Positions 18,109-27,008 of a stretch of 64,000 nucleotides of DNA are shown here, one piece after another (positions within the stretch are counted from its first letter, which is position 1; each line of letters starts with the position of its first letter). The stretch lies in assembly GCA_017617035.1 (NCBI GenBank), contig JAFZWV010000027.1, positions 1-64,000 of the forward strand, in the 5' to 3' direction. The position numbers were made by a program, and so were the translations under genes. Below the pieces are notes generated by a model. That model saw only the letters and a list, made by a program, of their open reading frames with translations, did no database searches and was not told where the DNA came from. This stretch comes from Bacteroidales bacterium. GTDB taxonomy: Bacteria > Bacteroidota > Bacteroidia > Bacteroidales > UBA932.

Positions 18109-19052
18109 TATTTGCGGAACTTGGTATCCTCCTCGAGCATTCCGAGGTAGGAATTGTACCGTTCGGGAGCGATCAACCCGGCATCAACGGCCGCTTTCAC
18201 GGCGCAGTCGGGTTCATGCGTATGCGTACATGGAATGAACTTGCAGTTGTCGGCCACTCGCAGCATCTCCGGGAAATACTTGGAGATTTCCTCCTTCTCC
18301 AGACCGTAAAGACCGAAGCCACGCAGGCCGGGTGTATCGATCACATAACCACCACCTGCGAGGGGATACATTTCATATAAAGAGGTAGTGTGCTTACCCT
18401 GAAGGTGAGCCGCGCTAATCTTTCCAACCTTGGGATCCAGCGACGGATCGAGAGCGCGGATAAGCGAGGACTTCCCCACTCCCGACTCACCGCTTATCAG
18501 GCAGAGCCTGTCGCGGCATAAAGCGCGCAACTCATCGACGCCTTCTCCCGTTTTCGCAGATGTCTCCAGGACACGATAACCGGCACGGTCGTAAATCGAC
18601 TTGAACGCATTGACTTCGTCCTGAACTTCTTTTCTGTAGAGGTCCACCTTATTAAGAACGATAGTCGCAGGAATCTTGAACATCTCGCATGTCACGAGCT
18701 GCCTGTCCAGGAACGGGAGTTTCACCTCTGGGAAGTAGAGCGAAACCACCAGCAGCGCCATATCAAGGTTAGCCGCAATAACATGCGACTGGCGCGACAG
18801 ATTGGCCGACTTTCTAATCAGATGGTTGGTACGGTCGAGAATTTCGGTAATAACGGCAGGATGCTCCGCATCCGGTTCGAGTTCACACTCATAGCGTACA
18901 CGATCTCCCACAGCAACGGGATTGGTCGAAGTGCCTGCCTCCAAACGCACTTTTCCCCGCAATACTGCAGGGAAAAGACGCCACTGGGGGAGTTCACTCA
19001 AAAGAAAGTGACTGCCCGCGTTCTTTACTACCGTAGCGATTCCGCTTCTCAT
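18108..19052 (-). CDS. rsgA: Ribosome small subunit-dependent GTPase A (RsgA)
   Basis: A 314-residue circularly permuted GTPase that checks late 30S assembly. An N-terminal OB domain (RGKVRLEAGTSTNPVAVGDR) is followed by G-motifs in permuted order: NKVDLYRK (G4), SAKTGEGVDELR (G5), GESGVGKSSLIRAL (G1), then DTPGLRGFGLYG (G3). The C-terminal zinc region shows Cys and His ligands in NCKFIPCTHTHEPDCAV. Length is normal. It is 21 bp after the VWA lipoprotein gene and overlaps the MATE start. Confidence 0.97.
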   Translation of the reverse strand: MRSGIATVVKNAGSHFLLSELPQWRLFPAVLRGKVRLEAGTSTNPVAVGDRVRYECELEPDAEHPAVITEILDRTNHLIRKSANLSRQSHVIAANLDMALLVVSLYFPEVKLPFLDRQLVTCEMFKIPATIVLNKVDLYRKEVQDEVNAFKSIYDRAGYRVLETSAKTGEGVDELRALCRDRLCLISGESGVGKSSLIRALDPSLDPKVGKISAAHLQGKHTTSLYEMYPLAGGGYVIDTPGLRGFGLYGLEKEEISKYFPEMLRVADNCKFIPCTHTHEPDCAVKAAVDAGLIAPERYNSYLGMLEEDTKFRK

Positions 19053-19073
19053 ACGGCAGCGAAGATACGCATT

Positions 19074-20336
19074 TTATTCAAGATACTTGTCGATAAGTCT
19101 GACAATAAGATCATTGAGCTGCTCGACTTCGTATTCGCCTACGCTGGCCTGGATGTGGTCTCCGCCGATACCGCTGTCGTTGGTAAGGAATACGTAAGTT
19201 CCGGAAGTAGCGATTGCAAAGAACCTAAGCATGAACTCTGTAGGTTTATCCACTCCACTTGCAGCCACAGGGATAATCTTGATTCCATTCTTCGCGTAAG
19301 ACTCGATGCTTGTGTGGAGCGACTCGATAACATTGTCGTAGTGATGGGCAGGAGCATCAAGCAGCATAAACACTATCTTACTGCGAGCACCCTCATCCCA
19401 CGAAAGGCTCTGAAGGCCCTTCTCAAGAGCGGTATGAACAGCTTCGGGATAATCTCCGCCGCCACCGGCAAACTGCTTTCCGACATAATTCGACACGTCT
19501 TTGATGTTGGTAGTGAAGTCTTTCACCTTAGTTACGTAGTCGTCGCCTTCATCGCGATAGAAGAGCGCCGCGCTGCGGATAGTAGTTCCCGCCTGAAGTT
19601 TTTCCACCTTTCCGAAAATGTCGATCATATCGCTCTGGAGGAAGTCGATTTCGTCTCCCATAGAACCTGTCGCATCCACGAAGAAAGCGATATCCGCCTT
19701 CTTCGCAGTTATCGACTTCGACACCTCGTATGTATTATATGTAGTACTGTCAGAAGCCCACTTGGTAACCACCGGAGCCTGGGCCTGAGCAACACCGTCA
19801 AGACTGATCGACAGCTTCGCATCCTCTGCGAGAGTCGCATTCTTATAGAGGCTGATCCAGCAGTTAGCCTGACCGAGATTATCGGTAACAGCATTCCACA
19901 CAGGCTTCCCATCTACATTGAGAACGACCTTAACACCAGCCGCAGGAGCACCCGCATTGGTAACATTCACTGCAACTCTATTATTGGTATAGAATCCCCA
20001 GTAAGGGCAATACTGATAGAAAGTACCATTCCCCTCATAATAATCGCCATCCTCAATATTACCAACCTCTTCCTCGCCCTGAGAAAGCATCAGCTGACCC
20101 CAGAACTGCCAGTTGTCGAGATCGTTCCACTCGCCAGCCGTAAGTTTTCCGGCATTCGAGTTACCATTTCCATTATCTCCTTCTCCGGGCACTCCGCTGT
20201 CTTCTCCCATCCAACCGCCTTCACCGCTGACATACTCTCCATCCGACTTCGCCCAAAAATCGCCCTCCATCGAGCACGAAAAAGCCATCGCAGCCATCGC
20301 CGCAACAGCTACCAATTTGTATATATTCTTTTTCAT
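19074..20336 (-). CDS. Lipoprotein with von Willebrand factor A domain
   Basis: A 420-residue lipoprotein starting at MKKNIYKLVAVAAM with a cysteine in AFSCSMEG. An acidic Gly/Asn-rich linker is followed by a beta-rich region (residues about 60-190), then a VWA domain opening with ADIAFFVDATGSMGDEIDFL. The metal site reads DATGS in place of the commoner DxSxS. Later motifs include GGDYPEAVHTALEKG and SKIVFMLLDAPAH. VWA domains bind ligands through a divalent cation, so a surface adhesion or binding role is plausible but unproven. It is separated from rnr by a 23-bp perfect inverted repeat. Confidence 0.88.
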   Translation of the reverse strand: MKKNIYKLVAVAAMAAMAFSCSMEGDFWAKSDGEYVSGEGGWMGEDSGVPGEGDNGNGNSNAGKLTAGEWNDLDNWQFWGQLMLSQGEEEVGNIEDGDYYEGNGTFYQYCPYWGFYTNNRVAVNVTNAGAPAAGVKVVLNVDGKPVWNAVTDNLGQANCWISLYKNATLAEDAKLSISLDGVAQAQAPVVTKWASDSTTYNTYEVSKSITAKKADIAFFVDATGSMGDEIDFLQSDMIDIFGKVEKLQAGTTIRSAALFYRDEGDDYVTKVKDFTTNIKDVSNYVGKQFAGGGGDYPEAVHTALEKGLQSLSWDEGARSKIVFMLLDAPAHHYDNVIESLHTSIESYAKNGIKIIPVAASGVDKPTEFMLRFFAIATSGTYVFLTNDSGIGGDHIQASVGEYEVEQLNDLIVRLIDKYLE

Positions 20337-20401
20337 ATCCATAAACAGACTGCAATATAGATGCACCCTGATATGTTTTCGTTGCACTTAAAATAGTGAA
20401 T

Positions 20402-20509
20402 TCGATACGGCCATGGGCCTCCGATACCGCTATCGCTCTACGACGCTACGCGTCTGGGAGCGACCCTAGTCCGGGCAAAAAGCGGCTCGGAGGCCCATGG
20501 CCGTATCGA
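20402..20509. repeat. 23-bp perfect inverted repeat between rnr and VWA gene
   Basis: TCGATACGGCCATGGGCCTC (arm 20402-20424) is exactly complementary to 20487-20509, with a 62-base GC-rich loop. The pair begins 3 bases after the rnr stop codon. There is no T-run on the minus-strand exit side. It shares the string GCGACCCTAG (20460-20469) with the inverted element at 14176-14302 (14198-14207). Confidence 0.8.
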
Positions 20510-20511
20510 TC

Positions 20512-22599
20512 TTATTCTTCTGTATCAAGAAGTTCGAAGTCCAATAGCCTCTGTTCGAGGTTAGCGGAACTGACGCGGATGCGGACGGGATCGCCGAGGC
20601 GGAAGATGCGGCGGGTGCGACGGCCGCGAAGACGGTACTTGTCTTCTTCGAATTCGTAAAAGTCGCCTTTGATTTCGCGAAGCGGCACCATACCCTCGAT
20701 ATGGGTTGGCTCGATTTCGACGTACATGCCCCATTCGGTAACGCCGGAGACATGACCATCGAACTCCTCGCCGATGTGGTCCTGCATATACTCGACCAGC
20801 TTGTACTTGATCGAAGTGCGCTCGGCGTCGGTAGCGATGGCCTCGCGCTCGGATGCATGGTCGCACTGGGCCGCATAATAGTCCTTATCCTGGCTCTTGC
20901 CGTTAGCAAGATAAATCGCCAGCAGGCGGTGGACCATCAAGTCCGGATAACGGCGTATAGGCGAAGTGAAATGAGTGTAGTCTGCGAACGCTAGTCCGTA
21001 GTGGCCGATGTTGTCGACACTGTACTTGGCCTTGGCCATGGCCCTGAGGGCAATCTCACGGAAGGCGTCAGCCTCGGGACGTCCGGCGGCTCGGGTAAGC
21101 AGGTCACCTATAACGTTCGATGCGCCGCGGCCTTCCAGGTCCCCGGACATCGTGTAGCCCATGCTCTTCGCAAACGTCCGCAGGCCGGCCAGCTTCTCCT
21201 CGTTCGGGGTGTCGTGGACACGGTAGACGAAGGTTTTTCCCTTGCCAGAAACGAACTCCGCGACACTGCGGTTAGCTAGCAGCATGAACTCCTCGATCAG
21301 CCAGTTGGCCTCGAATGAGTGGACCTGATATATCTCGATAGGTTTTCCGGTTTCGTCGCACTTCACCTTCATCTCCGGCCGGTCGAAATCGATGGCGCCG
21401 GCCTTCTGGCGGCGGGATTTCAGAATCAGGGCCATGGACATCAGGGTCTGCAGGGCGGTGGTTAGCTCTGGAGATTCCTTCGCTTCGCTCGGAATGACAC
21501 TGTCCTTGTCATCCCGACCAAGCGAAGCGCGTGGAGAGATCTCTTCTTCTGGTTTGATAATGCTCTGCGCCTGATAATAGTCCAGGCGGAAGTCGGAGTT
21601 GATGACGGTCCTGCCAAACCAGCGCTTGCGGACTTTGGCGTCGGGGGTCATCTCGAAGACGGCCGAGAAGGTCAGCTTATCCTCGTGCGGACGAAGCGAG
21701 CAGAGTTTATTGCAGAGCTTCTCCGGGAGCATCGGGACGGTCCTGTCGACCAGATAAACGGAAGTACCGCGGTCCTGCGCTTCCTTGTCGACGGGAGAAC
21801 CGGGCTTCACGTAATACGACACGTCGGCGATATGGACGCCCACTTCGAAATTGCCGTTCTCCAGCGGGCGGAACGACAGCGCATCGTCGAAGTCCTTCGC
21901 GTCGGCCGGGTCTATCGTAAAGGTAAAGGTATTGCGGAAGTCCTTGCGATCAGCCAGGTCAGCCGCCGTAATCTCGGACGGTATCTTGTCGGCCGCGTCC
22001 TCAACCTCCTTCTCGAAGCGGTAAGGCAGGTTGAATTCGGCCAGGATGGCGTGCATCTCGGTCTCATTGGCCCCGGGTGCGCCGAGAACATCGACGACAT
22101 GGCCATAAGGGCAGTTCTCCCCGCGGTCCCAGCCCTCTACGCGCACGGCCACCTTGTAACCGGTCTGGGCGCCAAGAGCCAGCGCCTCCTGTCCGTCGAC
22201 CTCTATGTCATAGGGCATGAAGCGGCTCTGCATCAGAACCCAGGCGTTGGCGCCGACCATGTGGAACACTCCAACGAAAGGCTTCTCGGAGCGCTTGATT
22301 ATTTCTACGATTTCACCCTCACGGCGCTCGCCGCGGGCGGCCTGGCCGATGAGGGCTTTGGTGCGGCCGCCGTGGTGCGGGGTCTTAGTGACCGCGACAC
22401 GAACCGTGTCGCCGTTCAGGGCCCCGCGGGTCTTCGCGGCCCGCACGAACACATCGTCCTCTTCCCCGTCGATAATGACGAAGACATAACCCTCGCGGGT
22501 CATCTGAACCTTGCCGACGAACTGCGGAAAGACGGTCTTCCCTGCCTTTCTCTTACGCCTCTGTTCTACTGTCTTTCTGCCTCGTCTTTTGGGTTTCAT
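20512..22599 (-). CDS. rnr: Ribonuclease R (RNB-family 3'-5' exoribonuclease)
   Basis: A 695-residue processive exoribonuclease that degrades structured RNA. Order of parts: a basic N terminus (MKPKRRGRKTVEQRRKRKAG); cold-shock-like OB domains; the RNB catalytic domain with TIDPADAKDFDDALS (metal-binding aspartates) and HFTSPIRRYPDLMVHRLLA; and a C-terminal S1 domain (FDGHVSGVTEWGMYVEIEPT). In the middle of RNB the stretch SPRASLGRDDKDSVIPSEAK is an in-frame copy of the CHSERS-type repeat pair (21471-21543). The ATG overlaps the manA stop by four bases. Confidence 0.96.
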   Translation of the reverse strand: MKPKRRGRKTVEQRRKRKAGKTVFPQFVGKVQMTREGYVFVIIDGEEDDVFVRAAKTRGALNGDTVRVAVTKTPHHGGRTKALIGQAARGERREGEIVEIIKRSEKPFVGVFHMVGANAWVLMQSRFMPYDIEVDGQEALALGAQTGYKVAVRVEGWDRGENCPYGHVVDVLGAPGANETEMHAILAEFNLPYRFEKEVEDAADKIPSEITAADLADRKDFRNTFTFTIDPADAKDFDDALSFRPLENGNFEVGVHIADVSYYVKPGSPVDKEAQDRGTSVYLVDRTVPMLPEKLCNKLCSLRPHEDKLTFSAVFEMTPDAKVRKRWFGRTVINSDFRLDYYQAQSIIKPEEEISPRASLGRDDKDSVIPSEAKESPELTTALQTLMSMALILKSRRQKAGAIDFDRPEMKVKCDETGKPIEIYQVHSFEANWLIEEFMLLANRSVAEFVSGKGKTFVYRVHDTPNEEKLAGLRTFAKSMGYTMSGDLEGRGASNVIGDLLTRAAGRPEADAFREIALRAMAKAKYSVDNIGHYGLAFADYTHFTSPIRRYPDLMVHRLLAIYLANGKSQDKDYYAAQCDHASEREAIATDAERTSIKYKLVEYMQDHIGEEFDGHVSGVTEWGMYVEIEPTHIEGMVPLREIKGDFYEFEEDKYRLRGRRTRRIFRLGDPVRIRVSSANLEQRLLDFELLDTEE
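21471..21543. repeat. Paired inverted CHSERS-type repeats inside rnr
   Basis: A forward unit (GAGATTCCTTCGCTTCGCTC, 21471-21499) and an inverted unit (GTCATCCCGACCAAGCGAAG, 21508-21543) lie back to back inside the RNB coding region, keeping frame. The two halves can pair into one long hairpin in the mRNA. Confidence 0.8.
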
Positions 22600-23465
22600 G
22601 CTTTAGGGACGAATGTCGTTAAGAGTTTTGCGCGGCCAGAAGGGGTGATGGTGAGCGACTTCTCAGACGAAGGCACCAGCGCACACTCGCCTGGAATCAA
22701 AGAGCAGGTTCCGCATGGCGTCGACAGCGAAACTTCACCCTCGGTATCGATAACGATAAGGAACTCGCCGCAATCTGAAAGATCGCGCTCCAGCGGCTTC
22801 GAGAGGTCCAGTAAATCTGTGCTGAAATGATGACAACTTACCAGATTCACGGGCTCATCCTGACGAGGCTCGTAGTGAGTCTGATAATCGGGACTGACCC
22901 TGTAATCTATAGCGGACTTGGCCTCCTCGGTGTGTAGCTGACGGGGTTTTCCGTCGAAGCCCACTCGGCCGTAGTCATATATTCTATAGGTGATGTCGGA
23001 AGTCTCCTGAATCTCTGCGATATAGCATCCGCCGCCGAGGGCATGGATACGGCCTGCGGGAAGGAAGAACACCTCGCCCGGCTTCACCTCATACCTGGCG
23101 AGAGCCGAAACGATCTGATTCTTCTCCACGAGGTCCACGTACTCCGCAGGAGTGAGCTGTTTGCTCAGGCCGCTCAGCAGGAACGCTCCGGGCGCAGCGT
23201 CGATGACGTACCACATCTCCGTCTTGCCCTTGCAGCCATGGCGCTTCGCAGCCATCTCGTCGTCGGGATGAACCTGGATCGAAAGATCCTGATGAGCGTC
23301 GATGAACTTGATAAGCAGGGGGAACTGGCCCTCGTAGATATCGGTAATTTTCTTTCCTGCTTCGGGGCCCTCGGCCACCACGGATTCGTCGCCGGGCCAG
23401 CCTGAGAGCACCCAGCTCTCAGTCCCCCAGACGAGAGTCTTCAGTATAGGTTTGAACTTATACAT
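22596..23465 (-). CDS. manA: Mannose-6-phosphate isomerase, class I
   Basis: A 289-residue zinc enzyme interconverting mannose-6-P and fructose-6-P. Zinc-site motifs are visible: IQVHPDDEMAAKRHG (Gln, His), KTEMWYVID (Glu) and PAGRIHALGGGCYIAEIQET (His). It is short: between EGPEAGKKITDIY and EGQFPLLIKFIDA the segment of roughly 25 residues present in most short-type isomerases is missing. The four catalytic positions are kept, so activity is likely. It overlaps rnr and follows gpmI by 3 bases. Confidence 0.93.
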   Translation of the reverse strand: MYKFKPILKTLVWGTESWVLSGWPGDESVVAEGPEAGKKITDIYEGQFPLLIKFIDAHQDLSIQVHPDDEMAAKRHGCKGKTEMWYVIDAAPGAFLLSGLSKQLTPAEYVDLVEKNQIVSALARYEVKPGEVFFLPAGRIHALGGGCYIAEIQETSDITYRIYDYGRVGFDGKPRQLHTEEAKSAIDYRVSPDYQTHYEPRQDEPVNLVSCHHFSTDLLDLSKPLERDLSDCGEFLIVIDTEGEVSLSTPCGTCSLIPGECALVPSSEKSLTITPSGRAKLLTTFVPKA

Positions 23466-23468
23466 ATA

Positions 23469-24989
23469 CTATATAAGAGGTTCTGCTGTCATTGCCTCAG
23501 GCTGAGGGATGCCCATCAGCTTAAGGATGGTAGGAGCCACATTGCACAGGGCACCGTCCTTCACGGTCTTCACCTCGGGACCCGCATTGATAACTATGAA
23601 CTGAACCGTGTTCAGCGAGTGTGCGGTATTGGGAGTTCCGTCGGCATTGACTGCGAAATCGGCGTTGCCGTGGTCTGCGGTAAGAAGGATGACATAGTCT
23701 TTTGCGATAGCCTCGTCGATAACCTTCTTAACCAGCTTATCTATGCACTGGACTGCCTGGGTGATGGAGTTATAGACTCCGGTGTGGCCGACCATGTCGC
23801 CGTTGGCGAAGTTCAGGATAATCATATCCTGCTTGCCGGTGCGGATCTGCTCGATCAGTTTCTCGGCCACCTCGGGGGCGCTCATCTGCGGCAGCAGATC
23901 ATATGTCGGCACCTTCGGGCTGTTCACCAGAATACGGTCTTCGTTCTCGAACACGGTCTCACGGCCGCCGTTGAAGAAGAAGGTGACATGGGCATACTTC
24001 TCGGTCTCGGCGATACGAAGCTGATGCTTGCCGGCCTTCGAGACTGTCTCACCCAGGGTATCCTGCACGAGCTCCTTGTCAAACAGGATATGGACTCCGG
24101 TAAACGAAGCGTCGTAGGGAGTAAGGCAGCAGTAGTAGAGCGGAATGGTGTGCATTCCCTCTTCGGGCATGTCTTTCTGGGTAAGCGCGGCGGTAAGCTC
24201 GCGAGCGCGGTCGTTGCGGAAGTTGTAGAAGATGATGGCATCGCCCTCTTCGATGGTCGCGACGGGCTTGCCGTTTTCCGTGACCACGATAGGCTTGATG
24301 AACTCGTCGGTCACGTCGGCATCGTAGCTGGCCTGGATACCAGCTTGTGCGCTCTCGAATGCGGCGCCCTTGCCCTCGACCAGAAGGTCATAGGCTTCCT
24401 TGACGCGGTTCCAGCGCTTGTCGCGGTCCATGGCGTAAAAACGTCCGCAGACGCTGGCGACCTTGCCTGTCGTCTCCTTCATCTTTTCCTCGAGCTCGGC
24501 GACGAAGCCAAGTCCGCTGCGCGGGTCGGTGTCACGGCCGTCCATGAATGCGTGGACATAGACCTTGTCGAGGCCAAGTTCAGCCGCCACGCGGAGGAAC
24601 TCGTAAACATGGGTCAGCGAGCTGTGGACTCCGCCGTGGGAGGTAAGTCCCATCAGGTGAAGCTTCTTGCCGGACTGTTTTACATAGTCGAAAGCGGCTT
24701 TGATTTCCTTATTCTCCAGGAGTTTGTGTTCGCGGCAAGCGATATTGATTTTGACCAGGTCCTGATACACGACACGGCCTGCGCCGAGGTTCATATGGCC
24801 TACCTCGGAGTTTCCCATCTGGCCGTCCGGCAGGCCGACGAACTCGCCGCAGGCCTGGAGGTGTCCGTAAGGATATTTTTCACGCAGGGCGTCGATGTTG
24901 GGCGTTCCCTGAGTCCAAATTGCGTTTGAATAATCGTGGCGGCCTTCTCCCCAGCCGTCGAGAATCATAAGAAGTACTTTTCTGTTCAT
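23469..24989 (-). CDS. gpmI: 2,3-bisphosphoglycerate-independent phosphoglycerate mutase
   Basis: A 506-residue glycolytic enzyme interconverting 3- and 2-phosphoglycerate, using two Mn ions and a phosphoserine. Motifs: [12 protein letters not shown] (metal Asp), [16 protein letters not shown] (catalytic Ser), [25 protein letters not shown], and TADHGNADF (metal His/Asp). The ATG at 24989 is preferred; the frame reaches a TTG two codons earlier. It lies between the M3 peptidase and manA genes with gaps of 9 and 3 bases. Confidence 0.97.
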   Translation of the reverse strand: MNRKVLLMILDGWGEGRHDYSNAIWTQGTPNIDALREKYPYGHLQACGEFVGLPDGQMGNSEVGHMNLGAGRVVYQDLVKINIACREHKLLENKEIKAAFDYVKQSGKKLHLMGLTSHGGVHSSLTHVYEFLRVAAELGLDKVYVHAFMDGRDTDPRSGLGFVAELEEKMKETTGKVASVCGRFYAMDRDKRWNRVKEAYDLLVEGKGAAFESAQAGIQASYDADVTDEFIKPIVVTENGKPVATIEEGDAIIFYNFRNDRARELTAALTQKDMPEEGMHTIPLYYCCLTPYDASFTGVHILFDKELVQDTLGETVSKAGKHQLRIAETEKYAHVTFFFNGGRETVFENEDRILVNSPKVPTYDLLPQMSAPEVAEKLIEQIRTGKQDMIILNFANGDMVGHTGVYNSITQAVQCIDKLVKKVIDEAIAKDYVILLTADHGNADFAVNADGTPNTAHSLNTVQFIVINAGPEVKTVKDGALCNVAPTILKLMGIPQPEAMTAEPLI

Positions 24990-24998
24990 TGTCAAAGT

Positions 24999-27002
24999 TT
25001 AATTTATAAGTCCACGACCCCTGAGCATAGGCTTGGAGTCGGGTTCGCGACCGGCGAACGATTTATAGAGAGTCATAGGCTCTTCGCTGCCTCCCCTCTC
25101 GAGGAAGGTCGCCTTGAAAACGCGGGCAAGCTCAACAGTCTTGTCCATATCCCACTGGCCGTCCTGACCGACACACTTCTGCTCGAAAATACTGAAGGCA
25201 TCCTTGTCGAGCACCTCGGACCACAGGTAGCCGTAGTAACCGGCGCAGTAGCCGCTCGAGAAGATGTGGTTGAAGTAGGTAGTCCTGTAGCGAGGAACAA
25301 TCTCCTTGATAAGACCCATCGAAATGCATGTCGCAGCCTCGAAAAAATCGATGGCCTCGGCCGGATCCTTCACGTCAGCGAAATCTCCTAGCTTGAGCTC
25401 ATGCCAGGTCATATCGAGGATGGAGGCCGCAGCAAGTTCGGTGGTCATGAAGCCCTGGTTGAACTTCAGGGCGCCGTTGATCTTGGAGACCAGCTCTGCA
25501 GGGATGACCTCACCCTTGTCGTTGATGGCATACTGCTCGAGAAGCCATGGCTGGAAGGCCCAGTTCTCGTTGAACTGCGAGAACATTTCCACGAAGTCGC
25601 GGGTGACGTTGGTTCCGGATACGCTCTGGTAGTGGCATTTGGTCAGCAGGCCATGGAGGGCGTGGCCAAACTCGTGGAACACGGTCTGGACGTCGTCGAC
25701 CGACAGGTACTCGGGCAGGTTGCCGACATTGACGATGATCGGGCGCACCTCGTTACCCTCGGCGTCGAAGTACTGCTCACGGATGTTGTTCATCCATGCG
25801 CCGCCGCGCTTCGAGCTGCGGGGATGGTAGTCGGTGGTGAAGATGCCCACCAGCGCACCATCGGCGTCGGTAATCTTGTAGGTCTTAACGACCTTGGGAT
25901 TATACGAGGGAACTCCCTTGAGCAGCTCGAAATTGATGCCGTAGAGGGTGTGGGCGCAGGTGAAGATGCCCTTCACGACGTTGTCGATCTTGAAGTACGG
26001 GCGGATCTGCTCGTCGTCGAGGTCATACTTGGCCTTACGAACCTTTTCTGCGTAGTACCACCAGTCCCATGGCTCGATAGGGTGGCCGGCAATCTTCTCC
26101 ATGTCGTAGATCTCGGCCTTGGCGCTCTTGACCGCGGCCTTCATGATCTCACTCAGGAAGTTGTCTACGGTCTCAGGCGTACCCGCCATCTTGTCGGCCA
26201 ACTGATAGTCGGCGAAGGTCTCGAAGCCAAGGAGGTTGGCCTTCTTGGCACGAAGGCGCAGCACGTCGATGATGAGGGCGCAATTGTCGTTCTCATTGCC
26301 GTTGTGGCCGCGGCTGGTATAAGCCTCGAACATGGCCTTACGGAGTTCACGGTCTTCGGTAGTGGTCATCGCGGTGGGATACTCGCTCACGCTTATGCCG
26401 AACTTCTCTTTGAAGGCGTTGGACTCCGCCAGGATGTTGTTGCCTATTTTCTGGGTCTTGAGGGCCAGCTCGTTGTCGATTTCCTTGAGCCTGAGCTGAA
26501 GGTCGTCCGGGAGACCGATACCTTCCCTCTCGAAGTCCTCAAAATGTTTCTTGAGGACCATCTGCTGCTCGCGGGTCAGGCCGCTCTGGTCGGCGTGGTA
26601 GACCGCCGCCACCCTCTTGTAGAGGCCCTTGTTGAAGGAAATGGCGGCGGAATGATCAGTCAAAAGCGGAATAGCCTCCTCAAGTGCGGCGTCGATCTCC
26701 GGGGTCTGGTCGGTCTCCGAAACATTGTAGAGCACACCTAACACCTTCGAAAGGATGCTGCCGCTGAGTTCCAGCGGAGCAATCGTGTTTTCGAAAGTGG
26801 GCGCTTCGGGATTGGCGACGATAGCGTCTATTTCGGCCTGCTGCTGCTCTATTCCCGCCTTGATAGCGGGGATATAATCGGAGGTCTTGATCTTATCGAA
26901 CGGAGGGATGCCGTACGGGGTGCTCCATTCCTGGAGGAACGGATTCTGATGACATGCTGTAAGGGCTACTGCCATTGTGAGGAGTGCTAACGCTTTTTTC
27001 AT
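24999..27002 (-). CDS. M3-family zinc metallopeptidase (peptidyl-dipeptidase Dcp-like), lipoprotein
   Basis: A 667-residue lipoprotein (signal MKKALALLTMAVALTAC, cysteine at residue 17) of the thimet oligopeptidase/Dcp family. The zinc motif VFHEFGHALHGLL is near residue 440, with the distal Glu region VEMFSQFNENW following. Length fits the family (about 680). Dcp enzymes release dipeptides from the C terminus of oligopeptides; a lipid anchor would place this one in the envelope, consistent with peptide scavenging. It follows the DUF5689-like gene by 6 bases on the same strand, so it may belong to the nuclease/receptor transcript upstream. Confidence 0.94.
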   Translation of the reverse strand: MKKALALLTMAVALTACHQNPFLQEWSTPYGIPPFDKIKTSDYIPAIKAGIEQQQAEIDAIVANPEAPTFENTIAPLELSGSILSKVLGVLYNVSETDQTPEIDAALEEAIPLLTDHSAAISFNKGLYKRVAAVYHADQSGLTREQQMVLKKHFEDFEREGIGLPDDLQLRLKEIDNELALKTQKIGNNILAESNAFKEKFGISVSEYPTAMTTTEDRELRKAMFEAYTSRGHNGNENDNCALIIDVLRLRAKKANLLGFETFADYQLADKMAGTPETVDNFLSEIMKAAVKSAKAEIYDMEKIAGHPIEPWDWWYYAEKVRKAKYDLDDEQIRPYFKIDNVVKGIFTCAHTLYGINFELLKGVPSYNPKVVKTYKITDADGALVGIFTTDYHPRSSKRGGAWMNNIREQYFDAEGNEVRPIIVNVGNLPEYLSVDDVQTVFHEFGHALHGLLTKCHYQSVSGTNVTRDFVEMFSQFNENWAFQPWLLEQYAINDKGEVIPAELVSKINGALKFNQGFMTTELAAASILDMTWHELKLGDFADVKDPAEAIDFFEAATCISMGLIKEIVPRYRTTYFNHIFSSGYCAGYYGYLWSEVLDKDAFSIFEQKCVGQDGQWDMDKTVELARVFKATFLERGGSEEPMTLYKSFAGREPDSKPMLRGRGLIN

Positions 27003-27008
27003 TGTTTA

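Noticed and set aside
18783..20360. A 525-codon plus-strand frame over rsgA and the VWA gene
   Set aside because: It crosses two convincing minus-strand genes and their gap and lacks any family motif.
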